From: Euborellia annulipes
Lineage: Eukaryota; Arthropoda; Insecta; Dermaptera; Anisolabididae
Assembly (NCBI GenBank): GCA_023213315.1
Contig: JAKCPI010005089.1
Location: 186,001 to 250,000 of the forward strand
DNA length: 64,000 nt
Direction of reading: 5' to 3'
Shown: positions 1 to 11,759 of the stretch, piece by piece
Position numbering within the stretch: the first letter of the stretch is position 1
Layout: each line of letters starts with the position of its first letter
Notes under the pieces: generated by a model
The model's database searches: none
Told to the model about the DNA's origin: nothing
Seen by the model: only the letters and a program-made list of their open reading frames with translations
Program-made: the position numbers and the translations under genes

Positions 1-192
1 GAATTATTTATTTTTAAAACAAATTCTTTTCTTTTTTAAATAATATAGAAAAAGATAGAGAGAAAAAGAAATCTGTAGGGCTGGTGGGGGGTTCGGCTAG
101 CCTCGCCTTCCTCCGCCTGTAACGCATTTTTGTTATTGTTGCTTTTTGTAACGTGACGTTTTTCTACCAATCACCGCTTAAAAGAGCTTCGT

Positions 193-333
193 TCCAAAAA
201 TATTACAAACTACAATAAAATAACGTTTTAGTCACTATTTCTGCAGTCTTCATCAGGTGATGCATAAGCAATCTCAGTTATAGTGGTCGAAACGTTGTAT
301 TTTATTGTAGTTAATAACATTTTTTGTAATATT
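193..333. repeat. Foldback element with degenerate hammerhead-like arms
   Basis: Two arms read outward as near-identical sequence (ACAATAAAATAACG at 212-225 on the left, the inverse CGTTGTATTTTATTGTAG at 293-310 on the right). The minus-strand left arm contains CTGATGA (256-250) followed by AAAACGTT, and the plus-strand right arm contains GAAACGTT (288-295). Both look like worn copies of the ribozyme-like motif seen intact at 11.8 and 28.1 kb; neither arm keeps a full core. Confidence 0.5.
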
Positions 334-880
334 AATTATTAAAAAAAAAATATATTGGAAATTTAAAATTCTAGCTTCCATTTATTTAACCTATTTCGAT
401 GTTATCCGAAATTCGGATATTAGGTCCAATTTAACTCACTATGAAATTATTTACACAAACGAGATTGTTTTCTAAAATTTTTTTAATAAAGAAATGATTT
501 CATAAAAATTTTAAGGAAGACTTTTTTTGAGAGGGGAAAAGTAGAGAAATGGAAATAAAATAATTTATTACTGGCTTGAGAAAAATTTTATATAAAAATT
601 AATACAATATCTACCCTAAAATGGTGAATTGAAAATATATATGATTTATGAATATAAAAATAGCATTTTTAAATGATTTTTCATGAAACTGAAATGATCT
701 TGTTCAAGGTAATCAAAAATAGAGCCGATTTAGCTACCTGGGAGACGCTTCATCATCATCTTAATCAATATTATCAAGAGAGAGAGAGAGAGTCTTTGAA
801 ATTTTTTACGCGATTCTGTTAATATATCACATTAAACGAACAGCGTAGTCATGAGTGTAGTAAACCAAAATAATAAGATA
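334..880. other. AT-rich intergenic DNA, no gene seen
   Basis: No coding signature or recognised repeat apart from a short (GA)n run near 778-792. Open frames here are short and low-complexity. Confidence 0.5.
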
Positions 881-1735
881 AATAAAAAAATCTGGTATGA
901 CACAGTATACAACTTTCTCTTACCTTCCGTAATCGAAAGTTGTGTACTGTGCAGTGACACCAGATTTTTTTGTGTCGAGATATATTTAATTTCCAATAGC
1001 GCATTAGTTCTAAACTTGACCACTTCATAAGTAAAAAAAGGTAAAAAAGTCAATTAATTCAAAATTTCCATAGGCTCTGTGTATTTTAAATGTTGACTAC
1101 TTGAAATAAAGTATGGTTATTTTTCAAAATTTTAATCTCATATTTGGATATTTTATCCTAAATAAATACAAAATTTCATAAGATTTGGAAAATTTTTTTT
1201 AAAATTTGTAAAAATTTCCAAAGGGGACCGGACCCTGTTTTGAATCAAAATTTACATGCAAATAATTAACATTGACTCTATGGAAGGAAGAGCCGGAAAA
1301 TAATGAATTGGAAAAATCTTAAATACATCAGTAAAGTGTACTTCAGACAATTTTCACGAAAAATTTTACTTATATACTTTTTAAAGAGCATCTAAAAAAT
1401 AGTTGATTCATGAATTTTAATCAAAATCGTTACACTCAATTTGGAGATAATCGAAAAAAAACTGGAAAAGTAGTTCAGTAAACTACTTGGCCGATTTTGT
1501 TCAAAAGCTTATTTTAACTGTACCTATCTTAAATAGAAAATTTCAAGCTCGAGGTTCATGACTTTAATGCTTAAAATCGTTGCACACACACTCACACACG
1601 CACAGACTATCACACAGACCAATTCGCAGGACCCACTTTTTTGGACTCACGGGACCTCAAAACGTGCGTATGTATACCCATCAAAATCTCGACAACGAAT
1701 TTTTGACATGGTTTCAAGAGAAAGTAAAATATTCT
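881..1735 (+). repeat. Dominant interspersed repeat (family A), full-length copy
   Basis: This is one of the most complete copies of the most abundant repeat in the window. It begins with a long imperfect hairpin (AATCTGGTATGAC at 889, loop TCCGTAATCG, AGTGACACCAGATTTTT at 953) and continues with conserved blocks: TTCAAGTAGTCAACATTT (inverse), GGAAGGAAGAGCCGGAAAA near 1279, ACTTTTTAAAGAGCATCT near 1376, CCGATTTTGTTCAAAAGC near 1491, and CTCACGGGACCTCAAAACGT near 1645. No transposase is encoded. The small open frame at 1580-1762 lies inside it and is not a gene. It is probably a non-autonomous DNA transposon; the family is unidentified. Confidence 0.7.
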
Positions 1736-2793
1736 AACTTAACAACAAATGTAAATGTTTAGCCCCCCCCCCCCTCTCCCCGCCTTCCCTTTGTCCCATT
1801 CTAATTATTTCACCACTCATTTTCAGGATGAACCCCAAAATATTGGTACGAATGCACCACTGCTTTAAACAGTCAAAAGTGGATTAAAATTTTTGACTTT
1901 TTCTCCATCTACTTCAAAATTTTTAACGTTCAATTGTTTGTTTATTAATTATCAGAAATGATAATATTAAATACCTGTATTTTATTAAATTTTTTGAAAT
2001 AATATTTGCATTTATAAATTTAAGTTAAAATAAAATAAAAACAAAAAATACAAAATTCTAAAAAATAAACTTATTTTTATTTAGTTCCGCAGCCTTAAAA
2101 TAAATAAATATTTCATTTAAAATTATTAAATTTAAATATCATTGTTAAAATAGTAAATATATATATATTAATATATAATTATATATTTATATTTTTTATT
2201 TTTGGACATTAAAAAATGGTGGAATTGTTTTTAAATTTAGTTATGATTAAATTAATCACTCTTTGTCACTCACTATTCATGTTCTTAGTATTAATAATAA
2301 ATAAAAATTATCAATTAATGAATAAATAAATACGAGCACATTCGTTAAGGCTAGCGAAATTAAGATGAATGCTCTTTTTATGTTTTATTATTGCTGGAAA
2401 TATATACATAGCCTATAGTGATTAAGTCTTAATAGAAAAAATATTAATGAAATTAAAATTAGAGAAGAGAGGGGCCAAAATGCAACACGCTACTACGTCA
2501 TATATAAGCTTTGAATTTGAATCTTTTTCACTTTTCTTATATCTCTCATGTTAATAAAATTTTTCCTTTTTTAGTATCTCTTGTTAATATGCAATATTCC
2601 AATAATATTATGGAAATCAATTTTTCTGCTTCTTTTGAGATATGTAAATTTGTATTCATTAATAAATTTTGTTGCAATACTTTTCTAAAAAATATATATG
2701 GCATAACGTTCAAATGAGAAATAGTTGAAACACCGTAAAAAATTATCCCTGACCTCTTTGACTATTTCATTATTATCAAAGATAAAATTTATT
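1736..2793. other. AT-rich intergenic DNA, no gene seen
   Basis: Long A/T stretches, a C-tract at 1763-1775 and a (TA)n patch near 2158-2190. The 68-codon open frame at 2511-2717 is phenylalanine/asparagine-rich as expected for random AT-rich DNA and has no recognisable motif. Confidence 0.5.
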
Positions 2794-3164
2794 AAGAACC
2801 GACCGAATATTCGGTTTCAGTTATGGTTACGGTTTAGGCCAAAAATCCTGGTTTCGGTTCGGCCGAAACCTGGGAGGGGTGAGACTCGGACGTAAAAAAA
2901 AAGAAAAATGATTTGCACGTAAAATTTTCCGCACGGCGGAAAAATTTAAAAAAAAATTTCCCTTCCTAAAAAAAAGGTAAAATAATTTAATTTAATTTCG
3001 TCCACGGGAGGGGGAAAAAATTTTCCGCAGGACGGAAAAAATTTCAAAAAAAAAAAAAAAAAAGGTAAAATGATATGAATTTTACAAGTTTCGGTTTCGG
3101 TCGAAACTAAGATTGAAGCCGAAATTCGGTTTCGAATGAAAATCTTGTTTCGGTCGGACCCTAG
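2794..3164. repeat. TIR repeat with TTCGG/GCCGAAA ends
   Basis: The left end reads AACCGACCGAATATTCGG at 2797 and the right end GTTTCGGTCGGACCCTAG ending 3164, imperfect inverted repeats rich in TTTCGG/CCGAAA. The interior holds several TTTTCCGC/GCGGAAAA palindromic bits. Related copies are at 55256-55500 and, cut by the window end, 63975-64000. It is probably a MITE; I could not define a target duplication. Confidence 0.5.
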
Positions 3165-3365
3165 ACCCTATTATTTATACACTGCTTCAGAGAGTATTCA
3201 AGTTTACTAATATTCTTCGTAGAGTTCGTTCATCATATCTGAATGCATTATTATATTTGATAATTTAAAATAAAATAAATAATTATAAGTTTTATTTATT
3301 TATTATTTCCGAAGATTTGTTGACATTTTTGGTTATGTCTAGGGTGCTACAAACTAAGAGAATAA

Positions 3366-3810
3366 AGGCTGGTTGCTTCACTTCTTGTCAACTATCAAAA
3401 TTATCCGAAAAAAAAAACTTATCCGAAAAAATCATCGATTTAGTAAACAAGAATACACTTAAAAAAAAGTGAGTTTGTTCACATATATTTGTCAAGTTAG
3501 CAACTTGATAAAAGCAAAAATGATTAAAAATTAAAATAATTAATTTAAGCTATTTAACTAATTTTTTAACAAAAATTTAAAAATTTCCAAAAAAATAGAT
3601 AAACAAGTCTTGTGTTTCTAATTTCACCAAAGAGGTGAAATTAGAAACACAAGCCTTATATCGAACTTTGGGTCTTTGCTAACTAACTCCGACATAGGCT
3701 TTTATTTACTCATATGATTAGCTTAACTAGATGTGAAAAAACTCGAAAGTCATAATCAACTAGCTTATTTGAGGAATAGCTAGTTAATTAGAAGTGAAGC
3801 AACCGGCCCT
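3366..3810. repeat. 445-bp TIR element with central perfect hairpin
   Basis: Terminal inverted repeats AGGCTGGTTGCTTCACTTCT (3366) and AGAAGTGAAGCAACCGGCCC (3790-3809) bound an AT-rich interior. Near the centre is a 20-bp perfect stem (CTTGTGTTTCTAATTTCACC, about 3609-3628) with a 5-nt loop. Partial relatives occur at 33824-33846 (one end) and 43721-43870 (other end). It has no coding capacity, so it is a MITE. Confidence 0.65.
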
Positions 3811-5240
3811 ACGTCCCATTTTGAAGTCTTCGGGGCCCGTTTTCCAATTTTTACCCTTTCTGTGCGTTTTTTTTTTTTGCTCTTTGACTTTTTTATGATA
3901 TTTATAAAATTAATATTCATTACAATAGATACAATACAAATTTTAAATTAAATGTAATTTTGTTGACAACTTTAACTTCTTGTTTTCTTGTTTGTTTTCT
4001 ATAATATCATTTTCTGGTGTAATATGTTAGTTTAATTTTCAAATTTTGTTCCGATTTTTTTTTTTTTTACTTTTCTAGGGCGCGTGGAACATTTCAACAG
4101 GCCCAAGTGACAAATATTTTGGAATAGGTTCTTCACCAGTTCAGTGAAAATAATTTCAGAAAAAAATATGATTATCACCCGAGAAGATTTATGAAAACAA
4201 ATTTTGTATCAGAGAAATAAAATTTGTTCTGTATATAATAGTTTTAAAAATTTCGGTATTATTAAATTGTTACAAATGACCCCGCTCTTCCCTACCTAAA
4301 AATTTTTATTATCATTTTTTGAGTGTATTTTATTAATCAAAAATTTATTATATTATTTATAACGATTACATATTTAAGGTCATTAAGACCAGAGAAAATC
4401 GATTGAATTAATTTAATTCGAAAAGTCTTATTTTCTTTTTTTTTTTTATAAACAAAAACAAAGATGTAAACAAGTTGAAGAGGAGACTGAGCGTTTTTTC
4501 CACTGGCAAAATATCTTCGTAGCGACAGGTTTAATTTAATAATAATCTAAAAAAAAAAAAATTTAAGATATCGATAGAATTAAATACTGGGATTACTGTG
4601 GGCATTTGTTCACAAAAAATAGGAACTTGCTCACTGCAAAGACGGGGGGCTCCGACTATCAGCTGCTTGGTCCCCAGGGAATCTTTTTTTTTTTCTCAAA
4701 TTTCTGTCTCCGAAGTAAAGGAAAGGATCTATTAGATTTTTTTTTATGTTAACAGGATCTATCCACTAGACTATTTGTCTATTTTAGATGACATCAGAGT
4801 ACAAGTACCTTGCTAGTATTGCTATTATTTGAGGAAAAATTAGACGTGTTTATTAATTATGGCGAAGGATTTATTATTAATTTATTAGTGTTATTGCATG
4901 ATTTAATTAATTAATTAAATGTGAAACTTGCTAATTCCACTATTTTAGCAAGACACTATCTGATATGAGTAAATAAAGAAATCTTTCTATTGGAAGCTCG
5001 AGCTCATACCATGAATCCAGGAAATTTGACCTTTTGACTTAAAAAAAAAAAAAAATTAGCCAAGTATGAAAATGAAGTGAAAATTTTTTTAACTTGTCTA
5101 TTTTTAATAAACATTGTCAAAATAACATGATAGTGCAAATATATACAAAAAAAAAAAATAAATATATAAAAATTATAATTTTAATTTATTATAAAATTAT
5201 ATTCTTAATTGAGTTGTAAGACGTGCTGCAGCCTTTGTTT
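3811..5240. other. AT-rich intergenic DNA, no gene seen
   Basis: No open frame above 60 codons and no recognised family. Homopolymer T and A runs are frequent (for example 4030-4071, 4432-4447). Confidence 0.5.
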
Positions 5241-5257
5241 TATTTTTATTTTTTTTC

Positions 5258-5340
5258 TAAGTGATTTGTTCACTTATTGAGACAACGTTTTGACAATTAT
5301 TTTTTGTCTTCATCAGGTCTCTTAGTAATCAATCACTTAA
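5258..5340 (-). repeat. Short foldback with hammerhead-like core
   Basis: The ends are imperfect inverted repeats (AAGTGATTTGTT at 5259, AATCAATCACTTAA ending 5340). The minus strand between 5321 and 5279 has the order helix I GAGAC, CTGATGA, one A, helix II GACAA/TTGTC with a 7-nt loop, AAAA, CGTT, then GTCTC closing helix I with five perfect pairs. The only core defect is AAAA where the hammerhead consensus needs GAAA, so it should be catalytically dead. Confidence 0.6.
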
Positions 5341-6301
5341 TACAAAAAGATCACACACGCATGCTGAGAGAATATAGTTTATAATAATTCCAAATATAAA
5401 ATTATATTATTTAACAATTTTTTTAAATCAAAATTACTTAATCGTTTTCAGGTATTGGAATAATAGAAACCATTTTTTTTTTTTTTTTAATTAACACTGA
5501 AAAAAATATTTTTTATTATTAAATAATACATAATCAAAGAGCACCCAATAATAAATTTCTTACTTTTTATTCAATATTTTAAGTGTCATTTAAACACATA
5601 ATAATATGTTAAATATCACTTATTTCATAATGTTTTATTCACGGCCAGTGAGGATATTGTAAAATTTGAAAAATTTAATTATTAATTTCTCATACAGTCA
5701 CAGGCATGCAAGGGGTGGATCCACCCCCTTCATCGCCCCCTAAAAACTAAAAAAAAAAAAATCAAATTAGAATAAAAATAAAATAATAAAAATACAGCAA
5801 AAAAAATGTCATGATATGGGGATGGAGGGAGTGACAAAAAATAAATAAATAATTTTTTTATTTTAAATTACTTTGTCAATCTGCCCTTCTGTAGTCCATT
5901 TTTCAAACCCTGATATTTCCATTTTCGATGTCAAATTAAACGAGGCAAAAATCGACCCATTTACAGGTGTACTTCATTTGTAAATTAAACCTGAAAAATT
6001 AAAATATCTTTTTAAGTGAAGTTAAATCTATATAAAATTTGAAACAACTTATATTTGAAAAAAAAAAAAATATTCAAAGGGAAATAAAAATTAAAATAAA
6101 TTAAAATTGCAACATCTCTAGATCCAACCTAAGAAGCTCCAAATTACAAAATTATTAAATAAAATTTATTCATGCTGTTGAATAAGTTTTTTTTTTTTTT
6201 TTTAATTCTACTTTCCAAAATAATAAAATGAAATATTTTGCTGATTAAAGTTTATAAAGAACTTAAAGGATTGCGGTGTGGGTTTCAAGTGAAACATTTT
6301 G
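5341..6301. other. AT-rich intergenic DNA, no gene seen
   Basis: Nothing coding. A short GC-rich patch with a palindrome (GGGTGGATCCACCCCC, 5714-5729) stands out; it may be a repeat end but I cannot define an element. Confidence 0.45.
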
Positions 6302-6361
6302 AACAGAGGTTGTATTTATGTGAGTTTCACGAGGGTAACTCACATAAATACAACCTCTGTT
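6302..6361. repeat. 25-bp perfect inverted repeat
   Basis: The 25 bases at 6302-6326 are matched exactly by their reverse complement at 6337-6361, with a 10-nt loop. Such a perfect stem suggests a recent foldback insertion or the core of a small MITE; no gene is attached. Confidence 0.8.
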
Positions 6362-6419
6362 TATAAAGAACAATTGTTATTAATTTATTATTTAAAGAAA
6401 AAAAAAAATTTATTTTATA

Positions 6420-7109
6420 CAGGGTGCGGCGCGGGAACTTACTTATTTTAAAAAATTATAAAACAAAAAGTATTGGAGATATCATTTTAATTTTTTTTTT
6501 TTAAATACAAAATGATATATTAAAATTTTTTTTTTCATTGTTTTTTGAAAATGATATCTTGAAGGGGGCCACCGTTCTGCTCAAAACATTGAAATCTGAA
6601 GTTTTGGACCAATTTGGCCAGCATTGTCGATCATTGTCATTCTTAAGCTGATCTAGAGTTTTTGGACGATTGGTATACACCAAGAATATGAAATATATCG
6701 ATAAAAAAAATCACAGGGTATATATCTGGCTAGCGCGCTGACCACTGTCAAAACTAAAACGCTGAAAGATTTAGAATGACCAGCGCGCTACCCAGATTTG
6801 TCACCCTGTGATTTTTTTTATGGGTATATTTCATATCCTTGGTGTATATCAATCGTCCAAAAACCAGAAAAATGATATTCGTGATGCTATCGCCAAGATC
6901 AACACAAAGCTGGCAAACTGGTCCAAAACTTCAGATTTCACTGTTTTGAGCAGAACGGTGGCCCTCTTCAAGATATCATTTTCAAAAAGCAATGAAAAAA
7001 AAATTAATGTCCGCTTGTATAAATAAAAAAAAAAAAATTAAAATGATATCTCCACTACTTTTTTTTAATTTTTTTTTTTTTAATAAGGAAGTTCCCGCGC
7101 TGCACTCTG
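6420..7109. mobile_element. Palindromic Tc1/mariner-like element, two 3' ends head to head
   Basis: A TA dinucleotide flanks each end (6418-6419 and 7110-7111). The termini are inverted: CAGGGTGCGGCGCGGGAACT at 6420 and AGTTCCCGCGCTGCACTCTG ending 7109. The whole 690 bp is one imperfect palindrome with its centre near 6765. Read outward, both arms encode remnants like the C-terminus of an arthropod Tc1/mariner-type transposase: NRPKTLDQLKND on the minus strand near 6680-6640, and NRPKT plus, in another frame, NDIRDAIAKINTKL on the plus strand near 6852-6912. The two small open frames here are those arm remnants and not genes. Family membership is inferred from these peptides and the TA target. 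Confidence 0.7.
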
Positions 7110-7111
7110 TA

Positions 7112-8613
7112 TAAATAACAATAAATAATGGCCTTAGATGTCGAGGCATCCTAAAGCGTAATAATAATAATTGAAAGACTGATTAAAAAAATAAATAAAT
7201 AATAATTAATTTAACTCTAACAAATTTCGATTTTTTAATATACTGCAAAAAAGAATAAAGAAAAATAAATATGTAGTTAGTATTTTAAATATTTATTCTC
7301 TCTTCTTTTTTTTTCTTAATACTGTAGTTTAGTAATATAACGGACACAATGAAATAAGTAATTAATACTTGAAAACGATTATGAAATTAGATTTTGAATA
7401 AAAATTAATATATGAAAACAAAATTTATATAGGTACTGTATTATCATTTAGTGTCCCAAATTGAAACTTTTTTTTTTATTTTCTAATATTTCAATAATAT
7501 TAAAAAGTTTTGTCAACAAATTTCTATAAAACTTTTTCTTTTTTATTTCTTATATTATAAAGTAATAGGGGAGTTAAATTCTATAAAACGGCCCATACAT
7601 AACGATCTTTAACCTGATATTTTTTTTTCTTAATTATTAATTATTATAAGAATAAACAATAATAAATAATATTATAAAATATTCTATAATAAATTATTTT
7701 CAAAAAATACACTGATCTTTTTTTTATCAATAAGAATTTTCAAAAGTAAAAATTTTAAATTGAAAAAATAGGCTAAGGAATGTAAATTAATATAAAGATA
7801 ATTTGCCGTTTGGAAGTATTAATTCATTTTTTTTTTTTATTATTATAAAATTACTGTATTTATACTATTTAACTAATTTTTATATGAAGACTAAAGACTA
7901 GAAAAATATTAAACAAATTTTCATCTTTTTGTTGACTATATTATTATTGAGAATTTTAATAAATTAAAATTAATATCAACCCTTAAGGAATTAAAAAAAA
8001 AAATAAATAAATTGATGATACGTTGACAAAAGGCTAACGTTCACATGGATTCATGGAATAAAAAATTAATAAACTTGAAGAAATGCACGCTGGCTTAGTC
8101 TTACAATTATTTAGAAATTGGCGATAAATGTGATGTCTTTAAAATTATTTAGTATGTACATTTGAATAATTGCTGTGAAAAATAGACTATCAATTAATTT
8201 TAGCGAAGATAACCCTCTATTTGAGATCAATAGTGGCTATTTAACATTGTGATATTTTAAAATTAGATTTTATGAACACATAATAGAACGGTTGAAGAAT
8301 ATAAATTAATATTTCTAAACTAGTGACAATAGCGTATTGATATTTAGACGCTTTGCCTACTAAATTGCTTTTTTAATTAAACAAATCACGTAATACTCGA
8401 AGTAATAATTGTTCCCCTGGCGAAGTGAATAATTCACCTAACTTCCATTGCAGAAATAATTTCAACAAGTCAAAAATTGTTTCACTATTTTCAATAGAAA
8501 TGCACACATTTTAACAATAACAGTAGTTTTGTTACTTTTTGACTTGAAAGATCATAAAATATGTTAATATTATATTAGCGCGTCTCTTTACTTACACAAA
8601 TAATGATAACAAA
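7112..8613. other. Very AT-rich DNA, no gene seen
   Basis: No open frame above 60 codons and no recognised repeat. The end nearest 8.6 kb should include the Shal 3' untranslated region or downstream flank. Confidence 0.5.
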
Positions 8614-8619
8614 TTTATT
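8614..8619 (-). promoter_or_regulatory. Candidate polyadenylation signal for Shal
   Basis: TTTATT on the plus strand reads AATAAA on the coding strand, 237 nt beyond the stop codon of the last Shal exon. In DNA this AT-rich such hexamers are common by chance, so only position supports it. Confidence 0.3.
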
Positions 8620-8855
8620 ATAATTCTTGAGATAGAAACGCCTTGATTACATTTTCAATGTATCCAATGATTTATAAATAAGCTAAATTTAGAGCAACAA
8701 GTGTGAGGATTCGCTGAGTTCAAAGTGGGATTTAGGGGTTTGGTGTTCTTGAAGAGGAATTTCTCGGCTCTGGAGACCTTAGGAAGTTCTTAGGCGTCGT
8801 GAACAATGGCTCGGTATTTAACCCGCCGGGTTGTCTCCAGGTGCCGAACGCGAGC

Positions 8856-9296
8856 TCATAATGTCGAGATGCGCACTTCCGGTTTTTGTTGCTCTGGTGA
8901 AGTTTCCGAAGGCGAAGCAGGAGACGCGGGTTCTACTTCGCTTGTAGGATAGGAAGCAGGCAGGTTAACTACCACAGAGGCAGTCAGTGTAGATGAGGTT
9001 GAATTAGGTTTGCTGATGGCTGAGGGATGTGTTCCAGCACCTGCACTTCCAGTACCTGCAGCTGGACCTGCAGATCCTCCACCGCTAAGACCTGCACAGC
9101 CGCCAGCTCCTCCTGGGAGACTTCCACCACCTCCGCCTATTGCTGTTGTTGCAGATTGATGAAAACTCGTTCTAGACAGACGATCTGGAGTAGGTTCACT
9201 CGGTGTACGATTTGAGGAAGGCTGCATTCGAATTTGAATCTCATTGAGCTCTTCTTCGTGAGCGGGAGAGTCAACAGCACCTCGTTGTTGCTGCTT
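8856..9296 (-). CDS. Shal: Shal (Kv4) potassium channel, last coding exon
   Basis: This exon encodes the distal cytoplasmic tail of the channel and the stop codon. The reading frame gives about 146 residues: a glutamine-rich start (KQQQRGAVDSP), a charged stretch (EEELNEIQIRM), a Gly/Ala/Ser-rich low-complexity middle, then TLTASVVVNLP, a Pro/Ser-rich segment, and the C-terminus PEVRISTL. That end resembles the conserved Kv4 terminus (VSAL-type, a possible PDZ-type ligand). The region is clearly GC-richer than its surroundings. The acceptor is set at TTCATTCAACAG before 9296, giving phase 0 and matching the phase-0 donor of the exon at 27722; a second AG six bases on (CAG, start 9290) is also possible. 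Only the terminal residues and phase tie it to Shal, because the middle is fast-evolving. Confidence 0.75.
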   Translation of the reverse strand, partial: KQQQRGAVDSPAHEEELNEIQIRMQPSSNRTPSEPTPDRLSRTSFHQSATTAIGGGGGSLPGGAGGCAGLSGGGSAGPAAGTGSAGAGTHPSAISKPNSTSSTLTASVVVNLPASYPTSEVEPASPASPSETSPEQQKPEVRISTL

Positions 9297-10518
9297 CTGT
9301 TGAATGAACACAAACACACCGGAACACACACAGAACACTCAATGGTCAGGGCTCTCCTGCCTCTATCCTGTACACTACGTGCACAGTCAGAAATCAGGAG
9401 AGCCCGTCCACAACATTCGTGAACACGCCAGAACATCAAAATATTAAAAATATCAGCCCTCGGATCGCCTCTCCCCAACGTTATACACGAGTTTAATGTT
9501 CTTAGTTTATATCCAGGTTTATGTGTTTTAATTTAGTAATGCCTAACATATGCAAACTTGCATTAATTTCGAAATTATTTATTAGTTATAAAGCACTTTT
9601 TATTATTAAATATTTTAGGTTAGTTATGGATTATTAGTATTATATAGATTTGATTAAAAAGATTTCTCATACTACAGTTATACAGTGGTAAGTTTATATT
9701 AATAAATTTTATTAATAAATAATTTGTAAAAGTATTTTTTTTTTCTAATGATAATTTTTTATTAATATATTTATTTCATTAAAAAAATATGAATTTTATT
9801 TCTTTCTAAACTACAACTAATAAAATCCAAATTTTTAAGTGCTATTCCCTACATGCAATAAAGAAAGATTTAGAAGAAAGCAGAAATAAGATATTTTGGA
9901 CAGTGAAAGAAGATAATTTAATGGTGAATAAATTAATGATTTTCATTCTGAATAAATTAGGTGGAATTTTATATGAAACCGATGCTGGCTTATGGGAAAA
10001 GATAGAGAGAGAAAGTTGGCAGGCTAATTTTTATTTGAATACTCTTAAACTACTTAATATTTCAGTCTATGCTTTAGCGAGGAAATTCTTAAATGAAGGG
10101 CTCTGGGCATAATATCGTTAAACTTAAAAAAACATCTAAGGATTGTTTTATTAAAATTAAATTTTCATCACTCATGGCCAAGTAGCAAAATTAACCAAGC
10201 TAATCAGCTAACAATGAAATAGTAAACAAAAAGTTTTTTTTTCAGCTAACAATAGTCTAGGGAATATTTAAAGAAGTTTGTTATTTAATAAAAGCTTTGT
10301 ATTCCAAAACTTCACATTTTAATTTGATATTAAAAAATAAAATCCTGGTTAGATGAAAGAATTAATTAAATTTCGACCGTAGGCTCTCGTTGAAACATTT
10401 TGTAAATTAAAATATACAATAAAACACTCCGCTTTTTTAAGATATTTATTAATTAAAAAAAAAAAATTCAGAATTGGCTAGACAAATTATTTCTGAAGAG
10501 AAACACCGTCGAAATACG
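9297..10518. other. Shal intron: AT-rich, one unexplained small open frame
   Basis: Mostly A/T-rich intron. A 69-codon plus-strand open frame at 9903-10112 has a protein-like composition (tryptophans, ISVYALARKFLNEGLWA at its end) but starts without a credible context and matches nothing I recognise. It could be an exon or a transposon relic. Confidence 0.4.
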
Positions 10519-11100
10519 CAGGGGCCCCGGCACGAATTTGGGGGTGCAACCTCCTTTGAAAAAAAAATAAATAAAAAAAAAAAGAATAAAGAAAATTATA
10601 AAATTCCTTCAAATAGTATAAAGCAAATCTACTATATAACCTAAAAAAATTTTGATGAAATCACTAGCACTAGCAGTAGATTTGTTTTATACTATTTGAA
10701 GGAAATAAATATTTTTAATTTTTATATTTTTTTTTTTTTTTTTTTTTTATTATTTTTTTTTTTTTTGAAAGGACAAAGTCTCAAGTTTTCATGTTACCTA
10801 AATTTTATTATTTTAATTCAATATAAAATGTTTTTAGAAATTAGAAATACAATAGGGTCTATGTAAAATATTTTGGAAAACGAAGTCGAATTTTGTGACG
10901 ATTACAATACTTTCTCTTTATATTCTATACGAGAAAGTAAAAATGAATTTCTTACTCTTTTAATTTTTTTTTTTAATTTAAATGATTTTATTTTTAAAAA
11001 TGTATCATTTTTAAAAATAAATGAAATAAAAAGAAGACAAATTGCCCCCTTGCCCCCACCTACAGTGTACCCTTGCCCCTCCCCAGTTCCGGCGCCTATG
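10519..11100. mobile_element. hAT-type non-autonomous element with perfect 8-bp TSD
   Basis: The termini CAGGGGCCCCGGCACGAATT (10519) and CCAGTTCCGGCGCCTATG (ending 11100) are imperfect inverted repeats beginning CA(G/T), and the 8 bases GAAATACG are duplicated exactly on both sides (10511-10518, 11101-11108). An 8-bp duplication is the hAT signature. The interior is AT-rich with no transposase; overlapping open frames at 10873-11208 and 10902-11120 are chance. A second, damaged copy is at 62441-63170. Confidence 0.85.
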
Positions 11101-11626
11101 GAAATACGAAAAATAAGCAACCCGGCGGGGAAGTATCTTAAAAGATCAGAGTGTTTTATTGTATATTTTAATTTAGTCCTAATTATTCAATATAAATTAA
11201 TCCTATGAAAAAAAGTTAAAGCGAGGGAGTATCGATAGGTCAAAACCAATGTAAGATGCAAATGGATAGTCGAAAGATGCGGTCATGAATAAAAGGAACA
11301 TGTAAGATGATTTTTTTCCACTTTATTATTTAATTCAAAAAATAGAAATTAATGAACCGGCTTATCCCTAAATAAATTAAATTTCAGAGGCGCCCTCACT
11401 ATCTCTGTAAATAAATCGGGGGGAGGGGAAGGAAAAGGGGGCTGGCCAGGGTTGCCAGACTTGGAATTGTGCTCTACTTTTTACATTACAATTTAACTTT
11501 AACCGCCGACCCCGCACCGCGGGAATAATAAAGGCGAAGAAAGAAGAAGAGGAAGACATTACAATTTAACTTTGCTTAGATTAAGATTTAAACTTTCGAC
11601 CGTTGGTTCTCGTTGAAACATTTTGT
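11101..11626. other. Shal intron, no gene seen
   Basis: Short GC-rich patches (11415-11450, 11500-11525) look like repeat fragments. The block TTCGACCGTNGGNTCTCGTT GAAACATTTTG occurs both at 10374 and at 11597, so a small repeat lies here. No coding evidence. Confidence 0.4.
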
Positions 11627-11697
11627 AAATTAAAATTAAATATACAAATTAAACACTAGGTTATTTGTTTCAAAGGTTTTATTAATTAAAAAATTAA

Positions 11698-11741
11698 CAC
11701 TTGATACGTATTTTGACAATTCCTTGTCATCATCAGAAGTG
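11698..11741 (-). ncRNA. Hammerhead-like motif, left arm (core mutated)
   Basis: Read on the minus strand: CACTT (helix I), CTGATGA, one extra T, GACAA-GGAA-TTGTC (helix II), AAAA, TACGTA (self-complementary helix III), TC, AAGTG closing helix I with five pairs. GAAA has become AAAA, replacing the catalytic G12, so this arm should not cleave. Confidence 0.55.
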
Positions 11742-11759
11742 ATGGTATTAGAATGTAAT

